Source of the DNA: Eonycteris spelaea
Lineage: Eukaryota > Chordata > Mammalia > Chiroptera > Pteropodidae
Length of the DNA stretch: 64,000 nt
Assembly (NCBI GenBank): GCA_003508835.1
Contig: PUFA01000003.1
Location: 17,213,501 to 17,277,500, forward strand
Direction: 5' to 3'
Each line of letters starts with the position of its first letter. Position 1 is the first letter of the stretch. The translations under genes and the position numbers were made by a program. Shown in pieces: positions 35,249 to 47,600 of the stretch. The notes beneath the pieces were generated by a model. The model did not search any database and was not told the origin of the DNA. It saw nothing but the letters and a program-made list of their open reading frames with translations.

Positions 35249-36088
35249 GTGAGTACCCTCCTCATTTCTCTTCATGTCCAGCTGTTCATTGTTGAGGAGT
35301 TGTCTTCTCACTCTGCTTTAATTTTTTGCTCTTTTTTTTTTTCTTTCCTTTGTTTTAATGGGAAAAAATGTTTCAGATGGTCGGAACTGAGCAGAGGCAG
35401 CAAAGTAGAGTTCTGGTAGACTAGAAAGCAACATCCCCAAACCACAGGCTTCTTCCTGGAAGCTTGGAAGCGATGCCTTTGCTTACGATTTCTGAAGCAG
35501 GGCGTGAGCACCCGAGCTCCATGTGGAAGAGGGTTTTCAGCAAGGTGTCTGTCTACTGGACGTGCTAAATGACTCTGAGTTTATCAACATATAAAAGTTT
35601 GGGGCTGTGTTCTTGAAATAATTAAGTGAAGTTGGAGACATATCAATATGACTCCCCAAAAAGTGGGTACTGGCAATGGCCCTTTCCAGCCGTGGTTTTA
35701 TGGATTACTGCATGTGCTGTCATGCTGAAGGGAGTGCTCCCATTGGGAGACCTTTCCAGTCATGCTGAAGCCACACATTTGGCAGGTCCTTTGCAGCTGC
35801 ACTTTCTGACATGGACTCCAGACCTCAAGGCTTCCAGGAGTGGTGTGTTCCAAGGAGCAACGTATTTTAATCAGGAGACGGGAATACCTGACAGCATTTT
35901 CTTTGTTTTTGGTTACAGCTTTAAAGAAAACTGAGTACCTCCCGCCATTTAAAACAAGAACTACCTAAAATAAAGATTATCGTAAGTACCAAATAAATGT
36001 CAATGTTGAAATCTCTTTGCTAGGCATGAATATTTAAATGTTTCCTGTATATCCATATCCAAAACTTTGTATTATTTTTTAAAGCACT

Positions 36089-36453
36089 ATGGCGTACCTC
36101 ATTTTATTGGGCTTCACTTTATTGTGGGGTTTTATAGCACATATTGTGGGGGTCTTTTAAATAAAATGGAAGTAAAACCCTCCACCAGAAAATAGATTTT
36201 GACTCACTTATGGATCTGCTCTGATCATGTTTTGCCTTTTTTTTTTTTAGCAGTAATGTATTTTTGATTAAGGTGTATACATTGTGTTTTTAGATATAAT
36301 GCAATTGCACATTTCATAAACTATGGTGTAGTATAAACATAACTTTTTTATGCAATGAGAAACAAAAAAATGCATGTGACTTGCTTTATTGTGATATTCA
36401 CTTTGTTGCTGTAGTCTGAAACTGAACCTGCAATGTCTCTGAGGTGTGCCTAT
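36089..36453 (-). mobile_element. Tigger-type (TcMar) non-autonomous DNA transposon
   Basis: The left end reads GGCGTACCTCATTTTATTGG and the right end GAGGTGTGCCTA; the outer bases are inverted repeats flanked by TA. The inner part (TTTTAGATATAATGCAATTG) matches the usual Tigger end region. No transposase frame remains. Confidence 0.75.
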
Positions 36454-39400
36454 ACTTGAGACATAGACAAAAATATTTGTGTATGTGTTTCTAACATATA
36501 CTGACAATAGAATGAGTTTTATTTCATATAATAAAACAGGAAATGTTGGTCGAATTGAAATCTTGATATTGCCTTGTATTAGAAAGGTGAGCACTGTTTT
36601 GTTTCACTGGTGACCTAGGCTATGAGAAGTGCTTTCTGACTCCTGCCAGAAAGCAGCTTCCAGAATATTCTGGATATTAACTTTGGTACACACAGACCTT
36701 GTTGTGGATATGTCAGCAATACTGGAGATCGAGGCTTACTCTGAGGCACGGAGAAATGTTTATGTGTCAGAACAGTCACTGCTTCAAGCAAGGACATAGC
36801 GTGAAACTGGGGATGGCCAAGACCTTTGTCATTGTCCAGCCCCCACCTCAGAGTTATTTCAAGGCAGCCATGGAGGCAAACTCTGTCCACCCCACCACCG
36901 AGCTCTGCCGCCTACTGCAGACGGCATTCAGAAGCTGCTCCTTCGCTGTTTGTTTACTGGAATAGAATCTTTGGTGGTATTTATGTGCTCCAGGCTGGAA
37001 GACAAAGAACCCCAAGTTCTTACCTATTCCATGAGGCTGACTCTGCTGAGTGAACTTGGAAGGTCTCTGCTTGGAACCTCAGTTTTCTAGAAAACGGAGT
37101 CTCCAGCTGTGTGCTCTTTAAGACTCTAACTAGCTCTCAAAATTTTCCATCTCTTGGCTCTAAGAAAATATTGATGTTGAGCTCAAAGATGTGGTTCTTC
37201 AAGATGTGTGTGATTTTGGTGGCAGAGGAAAGGCAGAAACCATGCAGGGGCAGGAAGGGGTAGACATCTACACTGAGGGGTGCCCCTGCTTGTCTCTTTC
37301 TTTCCCTTTTTCTTTCTTCCTTTTTTTTCTTTTTCAACTGTGTATAAAATGAGAGTCTTACCATGGGGCTTCTTAATGTTGTTCTTTATCAAACAAAAAT
37401 ATACATACTGTAACCCACAGGCACATCAGTGTGGTACTTAACTAGCCAGATAGTTTAATCACAGATCAACACATACGCACTAATTTTTTTTCAAGACATA
37501 ACAGTAGTATTTTCCACAATTGTGAATTGTTTTGAGTCACTCTAGAGAGTGTAAGTTTTCAGGTTTCAAACCAAGCCAACAGAAAAAAGTAAAAATTGAA
37601 TAAAAGGAAGAGGAAAAAAGAAAGACCACAATACAACTTTTCTGGAACTTCTGAAGGGAGAATATATCCTTGAATGAAATGGAAAGTTTAAAAAAAAAAA
37701 AAAGGAAAGCACAAAGCTGCCACATTTGTTGAATGCAACTAAGAATTATTTATTTTTAACTATGCGATGTCCAATATTTCACAACTATTATTCAGATACA
37801 AGAAAATTGTCATTTAGCACTCTCTTAAACCAGGCTTTAGTTGTGTGTCAAAAGTGGGACTAGTATCTTATTACAGAGAATAAAGCCCACATCATGCCTT
37901 TTCCTCACATTTGTAAAGAGAGAAATAGTCACATTGGCCAGCGGTCCCAGGATGAAGCCCTAATGGTTTGCCTGAGGCCTTTCAGACCCAAGAGCCCACC
38001 CCTCTCTCTGGATCAGGCTTCAGATATGCCAGCCTCCTGATCGTGGAAAAACACAGAACAAGATCTGTTCTTGGTCTCTGCACAGGATGGTTTGCCACCA
38101 TTTTGGTGGTTGTGGTTCTGTTTTAAGCAAAGTAAAGTGAGCATTCAATGTCTGTAGTCAGTTCATTGTCTCTCTTTGCTGAAGGAGCTCTTGGTTGATG
38201 AAGAAGTCTGTTCTATGACTTCTCCATTATAGGTTAGAGTGGGGGCACCTCTCCTCTCCCCACAACCCAAGGGGTGCGCTCCTGCCTCCCTCCATCTTGC
38301 AGTTCATGTGCTCAGCAGAGTCAGGGCCTTGTCCTGCTGATTCATGTATTTTTTTGCCCTTTGTCATGGACGGAGAGAAAGGAGAATGAGTGGACCATCT
38401 TTGATTGACAGCGCTGGTCACGCCCCTCCTGGTCCTCTTTCGAGGGACCCCTTTGGAAATAAAGCTGGTGAGGCAGCACGCGGAGGCTTCCTCCGGCTAA
38501 AGCAGGCTCTGACTGGTGGGCCGGCCCAACAGGTATGCTTCCTTTGTGCAGCCTCTGTCTCTGGGAACCTCGGCACCTGCGCTCCAAGATCTGGTGGTGT
38601 GTCTTTCCTCAAGAGAGCCTGGGAAGCGGGGTCCTCATGCTCTGCTGAACATCATGGCTTGGGCTGACCCGGTGCACGTGGGGCTTGGTCCAGTATGTCA
38701 CATGGAGCTCATCTTGGTTTAGACGTTGAACGATTGAGCTGCAGAATTTTGATAACCATGGGAAAGCTAGGGAAAAGTAGTCTGGGGTTTTTATCTTATC
38801 CTGCTTCTATTTCATTAGAGTTTCTGCCTGTCATTTTCTTGTCTTTTTTAGTTGATACTTATGGCCTGGTTCGTCGGATTTGAGAAGTTTAAGCATCAGT
38901 AGGAGGGCCCTGCTCCATTACCTTGCATTGCCTTCCTGGTTAGGATGTGTGGATTCTTAAAGTTCTCTGAAGAAATGTGTAGAGCCTAGTGTGATAAAAT
39001 TTGAAGAGGAACCACAGCCTTTAAGTTACTGGTTTTCTCATAACCAGTTCTCATGCCTGAGTTCTGGAGCAAGTAGTCAGGGCTTGCAAGTCCTCCGGAA
39101 GCTTTCCATCATTCATAATAACTGCCTTGCAGGGGCGGGGCTCTCCACAACAGCAACTGTCTGCTCAACTCAGGAAGAGACCCCTCTGACCAAGACACGG
39201 TAGCCCTACCACCCATTCCAGTATGTGACTACCCAAAAAACAAATAGCAATGCTTCACATTGGGCTGTGGTTTCGAGCAAAAGGGTTCAATCTTTAACTT
39301 TGGGAGGCTCCACAGGGAACTCAGGTCATTCAGGTTCCCAATCACGTCAGGCCAGTTATAATATTAGGTTTGTATCTGTATCTCCAAAATCTCTGAGGTG

Positions 39401-41515
39401 ATGGTGCGTTTAAATCCCTGTAAAATAAATAAATATAGACTGGAAACTTTAAGAACATGAATTCATTCACCCAGGAGCAATCCATACACCTAATTGTTTC
39501 TGTATTTGCTGGAAAATGACACTTTAACGATTTCATTCAATGCAGCCTTAGTGGAACCTGATCTCACAGAAACTCAAGGCAGTCGAACCTGAGTTTCTTG
39601 CCATTGCCTGGTCTGAGCCTGATGCCTCTCATAAGTTAGCAAGGCTCTGAAAATGAGTCACCATAGCTGAGGAAGGGGCTTACCAAGCAATATTTTTAGT
39701 TAAGCAATTAAAGAAAGAAATACTTGAAAATAAATTATAGCCATCGCATAGATTATGAAATAAAAGGTGATTTTTCATAATTACTTAATAATTCAGTTTT
39801 GCATGTTTCACTTTGGAAGCAATTAGGTCCATATAGACTTAGTTTGGACTCTTGACCTCTAGCGGTTTTCAATTTAAGAATTCATGAATGAAAAGATTCA
39901 TTGGAAATCTCACTAAGGCTAGAGTTTAACACTATTTTGCCAAGACAAAATGAGCTTAGTCTAGAATGTGTTCCATAAATACCTTCTACTTTGTGTCATG
40001 ATTAATGGTTCACCATTATGTAAAGCAGGATGGTTAGTTGGGCAGTGAAATAATACAATTAAGGGATATTGTTACTTAATAAAAAAATCAGTTATCCACA
40101 TTGATTTCCACACCATTAACAGAATGCAAAACTAGAGTCAAGATTACAAAAAGAAAAAGGCATAACTTCATTATCCGGTAATACTTATTTGTTGGCTATA
40201 GTAAATGGAACCATGTTGGGGCCCAAAGCAGCCATGATTACTGCCTATTCAGTTATTCACAGACTGGCCTCAGGGAGGGGAGCTGATTTATCCTCATGGG
40301 CTTTGGGTATTTCCTTGGTCATGTCTTATGTGCCTTTGGCTTCAACTTTCCATAGTTACGCCTTCTGGAGTCTGATGGTTTTGGTGTTCTCCCACTTCAC
40401 ACTTACCTGACTGTGCATCTTGGCATTTCTTGCACGTTCTGTGTCGTTTTGCCACTGTGTTTCTCCCTTTGCCTACCTCTGGGATTACATTATCGATATT
40501 CTTCTTCTGTGTCTACCATGGACACCATGAGACCATTTTTATCTACAGAGTACCATATTTTGATGATGTTGATGCCTTCCTATTTCCTACACACTTATCA
40601 TGATAAATGAAGAGTCTTGAAGGGAACGCAAGTCAGTGTTATGTAATTAGTATTTTCCTGAAGCATGTTTACTGTCATCATGCCCTATACATGCTTATAT
40701 TGTACAATTCTTAGATTACAGCTCTTTGGTTTTCAACAGCTTGGTTCAATTCCATCTTTCCCATTTTCTATACCTTTGTGTAAATTTATTCTTGATTATT
40801 CTTATTTTAAAACATTTAAATAGCAAATTCCAGAAATAAACACTGTCTGAGGCAGTTGCCTAATGGGAAGATGTATCCAAGCACTTTTTGACTTAGAAAG
40901 TGTGTTGGAGGGGGTTCTTTAACTGTGTTGACACAGTGTTTTTTAAAATTTTTCTTCCCTTTTAAACTTTTAAAAATAAAACTTTTTTTGTAAAATTGAA
41001 GTTTAATTTCAAAAAGCTACTTGTATCAGAAAGTAGCCAGTTGGCCTGCATTAGTGAGTGCCATTTTGTAACCTGATACCTGGTTCCTTTAATGGACCAC
41101 ATAAAGCTTTATAATGGGGTTAGCTCTTTCTCTGTTGTTATTTGATTTATTGTGTTGAAATTCAGTTTTTCGGGCTTTTCCACTAGGCTGAGTGAGATCT
41201 CTGAGAGCAGGATATAGGTGCTCAATAAATGTTTGTCAAATTAGAAGCTGAACTATATGAAATCAAAGACCAAACCTTCTCCTGGTAGCATTAAGGACAG
41301 TAATGACAAAAGTAGCATGAAATTTGGGGTTGGGTAGTAATCTCCAAGATGATATTTCAAGAGGAAAAAATTGTGCTTTCTCAGTAGCATGGGATTTTAT
41401 GGTCCAGATGAAGTACCTTTAAATTCATCCTCTATAGTACTGTGACCAGGTCCAATGATGGACAGTTGGGAGTATTCTGCATTAGGGTGCTGATGAGCTC
41501 TGTTCTTCTCTCAAG
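36454..41515 (+). other. Upstream region of SLC14A1 start exon
   Basis: About 5 kb without recognised coding exons. An L2/MIR-like end (GGTGCTCAATAAATGTTTGT) lies at about 41,218. The GC-richer patch at 38,400-38,700 contains a donor-like CAGGTATGC at 38,529 and could hold a promoter or untranslated exon, but this is not provable here. Confidence 0.4.
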
Positions 41516-41672
41516 GAGCCAGAGGAAGAGATAGCCATGGAGGACAACCCCACTGTGGTTAAAGTGGACCGAGGTGAAAACCAGGTTTCACCCTGTCAAG
41601 GGAGAAGGTGGCTCCCCAGGGCACTTGGCTATGTCACCGGTGATATGAAAGAATTTGCCAACTGGCTTAAAG
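41516..41672 (+). CDS. SLC14A1: SLC14A1 exon with start codon
   Basis: The acceptor TTCTCTCAAG ends at 41515 and the donor GTATTT at 41673 is weak-looking. The ATG at 41537 lies in GCCATGG, a good Kozak context. Coding continues to KEFANWLK plus one base of a split Asp codon. Bases 41516-41536 are 5' UTR. Confidence 0.92.
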
Positions 41673-44600
41673 GTATTTCTACTTCCATTCCTTGGAGAGA
41701 TGGGAGAAGTAGTTTTGGGAGAAATGGTTTTCTGGTTCTTCTACTCATATCTTTAGTTATATTCACCTATACTTTATCTATCCTTTTCTCTCCATTCTTT
41801 AATTTTTCATCTTGTATACACTACTGGCCTCTTCAAATTTTTTGTATGGAGACAATGGTCAGGGCCAGAGCCCTACTCATATCAGAGGAAGGCAACCGGC
41901 TCCATCTTATAATTTCAGTACTTAAAATCTGAAACTTTACTCTTGGTAATTCATTCCTTTGGCTTAAGAGTTTGCACCTCCAAGCATGGTAAATAAGTGC
42001 ACTTGATGCTTCCTGCAACTGAAGTTCTAGTAGGGGCAGCATGGTTTGAGCATAAAGAAACCGAATACTTTTAAGGATCTGGGTGCCACTAAAGGGAAAA
42101 AAGGTTTAGAGAGGAAAAGCTTCAAAGAATATAAAAAATAAGTTTCACCTTCATCAGAGGGGATTTTGATGATTTTTCTCGAGGAGACCCTAAACTTGGG
42201 CATGGGCACCATTTGCCTTGCCATGTCCTTACCTTTGCCCATCTCATCTCTTCCAGACAAACCCCTGGTGCTCCAGTTCATTGACTGGATTCTTCGGGGC
42301 ATATCTCAAGTGTTGTTTGTCAACAACCCCATCAGTGGAATCCTGATTCTGGTGGGACTCCTAGTCCAGAACCCCTGGTGGGCTCTCAATGGCTGTGTGG
42401 GAACGGCGGTCTCCACCCTGACAGCCCTGTTGCTCAGTCAGGACAGGTAGGCACAATCCATCCAAGCCTGCTCTTCTCACTTCTGAGAACACAGGAGCCA
42501 ACCAGTGAACTTGGGTAGCACTACTAATGCCCCATCCTCCCAGGAGAAACAAGCTTTATTCCACAGAACTCTTTATATTTGCTTTTAGTGAAATGACAGG
42601 GTTTGATTTATAGCCTCTTATCCATGGTAACTAAGAGGCTGGTCTGGATAATGCCCAATTCTCACGGCAGTGCAAAGCTACAAGTAATGCCCAGGAGAGA
42701 TTCTAAAGAGATATTCTTTAGTGATCGATCAATTATTCATCGTCAGCATTTTATATGGGCAAAAATGCGTAAGTTCATGAAAAGTCTTGTTTGCTTAATA
42801 ATCCCGATTATATCTTGTTTCCATGATTTTTTTAGAAAATTTATTCTTCGCAGCTCAGCTTCTAGAAAGAGAAGTAACCACAAATTCCAAGTGAGTGAGT
42901 TCTGATTTAAGTAGTGTTAGGATATCTTCTGAACTGTGTGTTAGGTTAGAAATAGCACATACTTTATAAATTGATCTGTCATTGAAGAAGTGACAAGCTG
43001 ACTCCCACCAGGGGTGGAGGAGGCTCCTGATTAGCCAGTTCCTTCAGGGAGGCTGCTGGTCTTCCAACTGTTCAAGCTCAATGTGCGATCCCCAATGGAT
43101 TGTCATTACACAACTAAGCTCTTGTAACTTTTACAGTAAGTTGCCTAAGGAGATTCTTGGGGAGAGAATCAGCAAATGCTCACTTTCCCATTAGGTCCAA
43201 GGAGCCTGATTTGTTCTCTGTACAGGGTGATTTTGTGTCTTCGTCTAAACCCTATTCCAATGCACATCAAAAAATGGTCTTTCCAGTTTTGAGGTGTGAG
43301 CCAGGACTGTGCCATATCCAGTATTTCTTCATTGCTTTGCTCCAGTGAAAGTTGACCCATTTTCCTTATCAGGTATTTTTCAGAAGATAAGCCATATTTA
43401 TTTGTGCTAGATTTGAAATCTTTTATTTTTCCTTGGTCCTAAAAGGACCACATTAAACTAGCAATCCTGTGGTTTAAGTGAATACACATCTTTTCATTGC
43501 TTTAACCATGGTGTTCCACACCTTGTAGACATTGCCATTAAATTTGTTGATTAAACTCACACATTAATTCTGAAAGTCAGTTGTTGCGAGAATACGTCTT
43601 TGCATTTGCTCTCCACTTCCTGGGTTAAGCCAATAAAAATTACACCTCCCACATGTCCCAAAGGATTATTTAAGGTAGACAAAGGACTTTTGAACAGAGA
43701 GTCCCACCTCTGACACTCTCACCAAGAAGTTATTGCACTGGTGCTTCCTGCTCCAGTAAAAACAAGCCAAGAAGAAGTTCTCACTCCATCCTCTGCCACC
43801 CCTGTAATATGGCTCGCTGACTGCCTCACCTCCGCCTCAGGCCCTGCATTCAACCTTACCCACTCACTTCATCATCGTCACAGCCATGGTCTCTGCAGAC
43901 TTCAACCTTGAATGCCCAGATTTTCATGGTGCTAGAAGTTACCAACTCTTAGAGTCCTGTGGGGCATGGCTTGTCAGCCTGGGGGCTTATTCTGTGTATA
44001 TAGTTTCATGTCTCACTTGTGCCTTCTAGTTCTCAATTATGACCTAGGAACCATTTTGGCCAGGAGTAGAAACTTACCCAACTTTTAGAAGTGAGGTACA
44101 ATGCTGAGAAACAGAAAGGAACCCAAGAAAGAATTAGGTGCTAAATATGAACCCAATTAAATGGAGTACTTTGCCAAGTAAAAGAAAAGAAATTGTTTTT
44201 CTTCTCAATAACTTGGAAATGTATATTTGGAGACAACAAAATGAAAACACAGAAAGATGGAAATATATGCTAAGCTGGAAGATTAATGTTTATAAGATCA
44301 AAGACACTATGAAAGTGAATTTACATTTCAAGAATCTTCTATCTCTCACCAAGGAAATCAGACTTCAAAACAGTTTCATCTAAAAGCTCTGTTCAAGTCA
44401 GAGGCCCTTAATGATTTAAAAGCAATAACAACTTCCCGGAGGAAAGGCTGAAAGGAAGCAGAACCCATTTCCTTGCTAGTTTCCCTTTCTCCCCCAGGAG
44501 CTGGAATTCTACGTAGCTCTGATGCCTCTGTGGGGGGTTGTTCTATATGCACATTTGTATTTTTTTTTCTATGTATATTTTATTTTTTCATCTTTTTATT

Positions 44601-47600
44601 AGTATTTTGGCTTCTATAGACTTTGAAATAAATTTCTAAATAAAATCTCATTTTCTAATGAGAATATAATCTGGAATTTACAAGTGCCGCTTTTGTGCGA
44701 ATCCAGCCAGTGTCCACGCAGGACACGGCCACGCTGTGCCTCTCGCCCAGGTCAGCACTTGCAGCCGGCCTGCATGGCTACAATGCCACCCTGGTGGGAA
44801 TACTCATGGCTGTCTTTTCAGAGACGGAGACTATTTCTGGTGGCTGTTACTCCCTGTATCTGCTATGTCCATGACTTGGTAAGTTGTACTCAGTTTTCAC
44901 AATGCCTTTTGAAAAATGTGTAAGGGGTGGCGGGAAAGGGGAGTTACTGTTTAATGGGCACAGAGTTTCAGTTTTGCAAGGTGAAAAATGTTCTGGGAAT
45001 GGATGATGGTGACGATTGTATAATATACTTAATGCCACTGAGCTGCACACTTTAAAATGGTTAAATGGTAAATTTTATGTTATGGATAGTGTAGCATATT
45101 CAGAACATAAAACACTAATATCCACACAATATTTTAGAAAAAAAATTTAATTTAGATTCTGGTTATGTATATTGGAAAGAGGAAGCATTAAAACACACTG
45201 GTGCATATGGCCCTCCATACATACCTCCCCTCCCCCAAGATCTTGATGTAATCAGCCTTGGTTAGGGGTGTTGCCCCGGCTTTGAGAGTATTAAAGTCTC
45301 CCGCAGGGTTCTAAAGTTGAGAACCACTCACTCCGTGGGTGGTCCTCAGACTTACATACCATCAGAATCACCTGCAGGGCTTGTTGCAACACAGACTGTT
45401 GCTCCCCTCCCCAGGGTTTTTGATTCAGTCCACCTTGGGCGGGACCTGAGAATTTGGGTTTCCAACAGGTTCCCAGGCAATACTGTTATGGCTGATCCAG
45501 GGATCCCACTTTGAGAACCACCGTGTCTCTATGAACTCCCCACACCTACCTGCCCTGTGCCCTTCAAAAAAACTCTTTACTGAGAAGTGACATCAGCATC
45601 ATGGTCGAGTGAGAAAAAAAAAAAATTATTTACCGAATTCATTTCTGATTTTTTTGAAGGGCTGGAGTATTTTTTTATTTTTATTTTTCAATTAGAGTTG
45701 ACATTTAATATTATTTTATTAATATTGTTTTATATGAGTTTCAGATGTGTAGCATGGTGGTTAGAAATTTTACATAATTTATGAAGTGATCCCCCCTATT
45801 CGTCTACTACCCACCTGGCACTATACATAGTCATTACAATATTATTGACTATACTCTCTCTCTATGCTGTACTTCACATCCCCATGACAATTTTTTAACT
45901 ACCAGTATATACTTCTTAATCCTTTTACCTTAAAAAAAAAAAAAAAAAAAAAAACCTGAATACTTCAGACTAGTTTCTGTGTTGACACTGTCTTAATATT
46001 TTTTTTTTTGGAAGCAAACATTTTCTTCTTATTGTAGCATATTTAGACTATAAAATACTCATATCCACACAAACAAAAAGTATGGCCCACTATCAACAGT
46101 GTCTGCAGGAGGCCGCCCACCCTGTGTGTCAAGAACCTGCCGGCAGAGCCAGTCTGCTCCAGAGGTAACTTACAACCTGCTCTAACGAACAGGCTCAAGG
46201 GCAGATTTTGCCCGTGGATGCTCACAACACATCCCCTCCCACAACCGAAGAAATCTGTAGGTCTGATCTTAAAAGTGATGGCTTTTGCTTGAGTCAACAA
46301 GCAAGTGCACAAAGAGACCAGCTAATCCAATTCCCCAGTTTACAGACAAGGAAACTGAGAAGTGGTGCCTTGCCCGAGGTCATACAGTTCATCAGCTGCT
46401 CAAGGACTTAGAACTCTGCCCTCTGATTTTGAGACCTTTTTCCTCCAGTCCACACCCCCTGCATCCTCCCTTAGACAATTGTTTCTCTTTTCCAAAAATA
46501 GGTATACTAAAAACTCGTGGAAATGATAGACAAGTTGAAGATCGTGGTTGCCTTTGGTAGGGAGAAAGGAACATATGACCGAGCAGGTTATAGGGGGCTT
46601 TAACGATATAGATAGGATTTAATTTCATATGTCTGAAATACTTCAAATATATTTTTGAAACCTAGATTTATAACTATATGAGCAACCCCAGTATGTAATT
46701 TTTTCCAAATCAAAATAAGCTATGTGTTGATTTTTGACTTGATGTAAAAATTAATGTCTCTATAACAAGATTTATTCCAAGTGTGTTTGGGTTTGGGGGA
46801 ATTGTTTGTTTCTGTGAAAAGTTTTCCGCACAGCACCGTAGGGACATATCTGTGGACAAGACAGAGCCCCTCCATACTGTAGAGACTTAGTCTGCCAACA
46901 TGGCATGTCACGTGTATATTCTTCCATTCTGGTCTGTCATCATTGTTTTCAGTCCACTTTTCTCCAGTGCATTGAGCACCGTGTTGTGCAAATGGGACCT
47001 CCCTGTCTTCACCCTGCCCTTCAACATGGCGCTGTCGATGTACCTTTCAGCCACGGGACCTTACAGTCCATTCTTCCCAAGCAAATTGTTCACGCCTGTA
47101 AGTTCGGTTCCCAATGTCACCTGGTCTGACCTCAGTGCCCTGCAGGTAAGATATACGATCTCTTCACATTCCCCCTGACTCTGAAAAGTACCCAGTGTCC
47201 TCCTGGTTTATTGTTCATGGGCATCAGAACCTTAAAGAGACTCAGCTCTACAAGGGGCCTCGAGGTCTTCATCTTGCCAGCTAAAGCATTTGTTCTACTC
47301 AAAAGCTTTGGGCTCTAATGGATTTTTTTTTAATGACTTTTTGGTCAAAGCCAACTTTTCACCTACTATTCCTAAGATCTGCAGTGCTAACTCAATTGGA
47401 AATCAGACATTCTATTACTAACTTGACCCTCATTTGGGTGGGTGTGTTGGAGCCTCCCGCCTGGGACTAAGGCGTCTATGACCTACCTCCTCCAATCAAA
47501 AGAACTGACTGCTTACTGTTAGATCTCACTATAGAAACTCTCTGTTCTGCTTTTACTTATGGTCAATCGCACAGAATATGTACAATAATTCAGGGTTCTC

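Larger units (their letters stand above)
33881..36088 (+). other. Intergenic, possible 5' region of SLC14A1
   Basis: A GA-rich simple tract lies at 34,985-35,027. A candidate non-coding exon is listed separately. No other feature is supported. Confidence 0.45.
44879..46952 (+). other. SLC14A1: SLC14A1 intron with hAT, L1 and MIR copies
   Basis: This intron holds the MER20 copy at 45,333-45,523, the L1 3' end at 45,666-45,935, an A-run at 45,931-45,954 and a MIR at 46,310-46,440. Nothing else is supported. Confidence 0.7.

Noticed and set aside
44684..44923. 79-codon frame overlapping the SLC14A1 lesion exon
   Set aside because: It reads the exon in the wrong frame; the correct frame is shown by homology to SLC14A2 and by exon phases.
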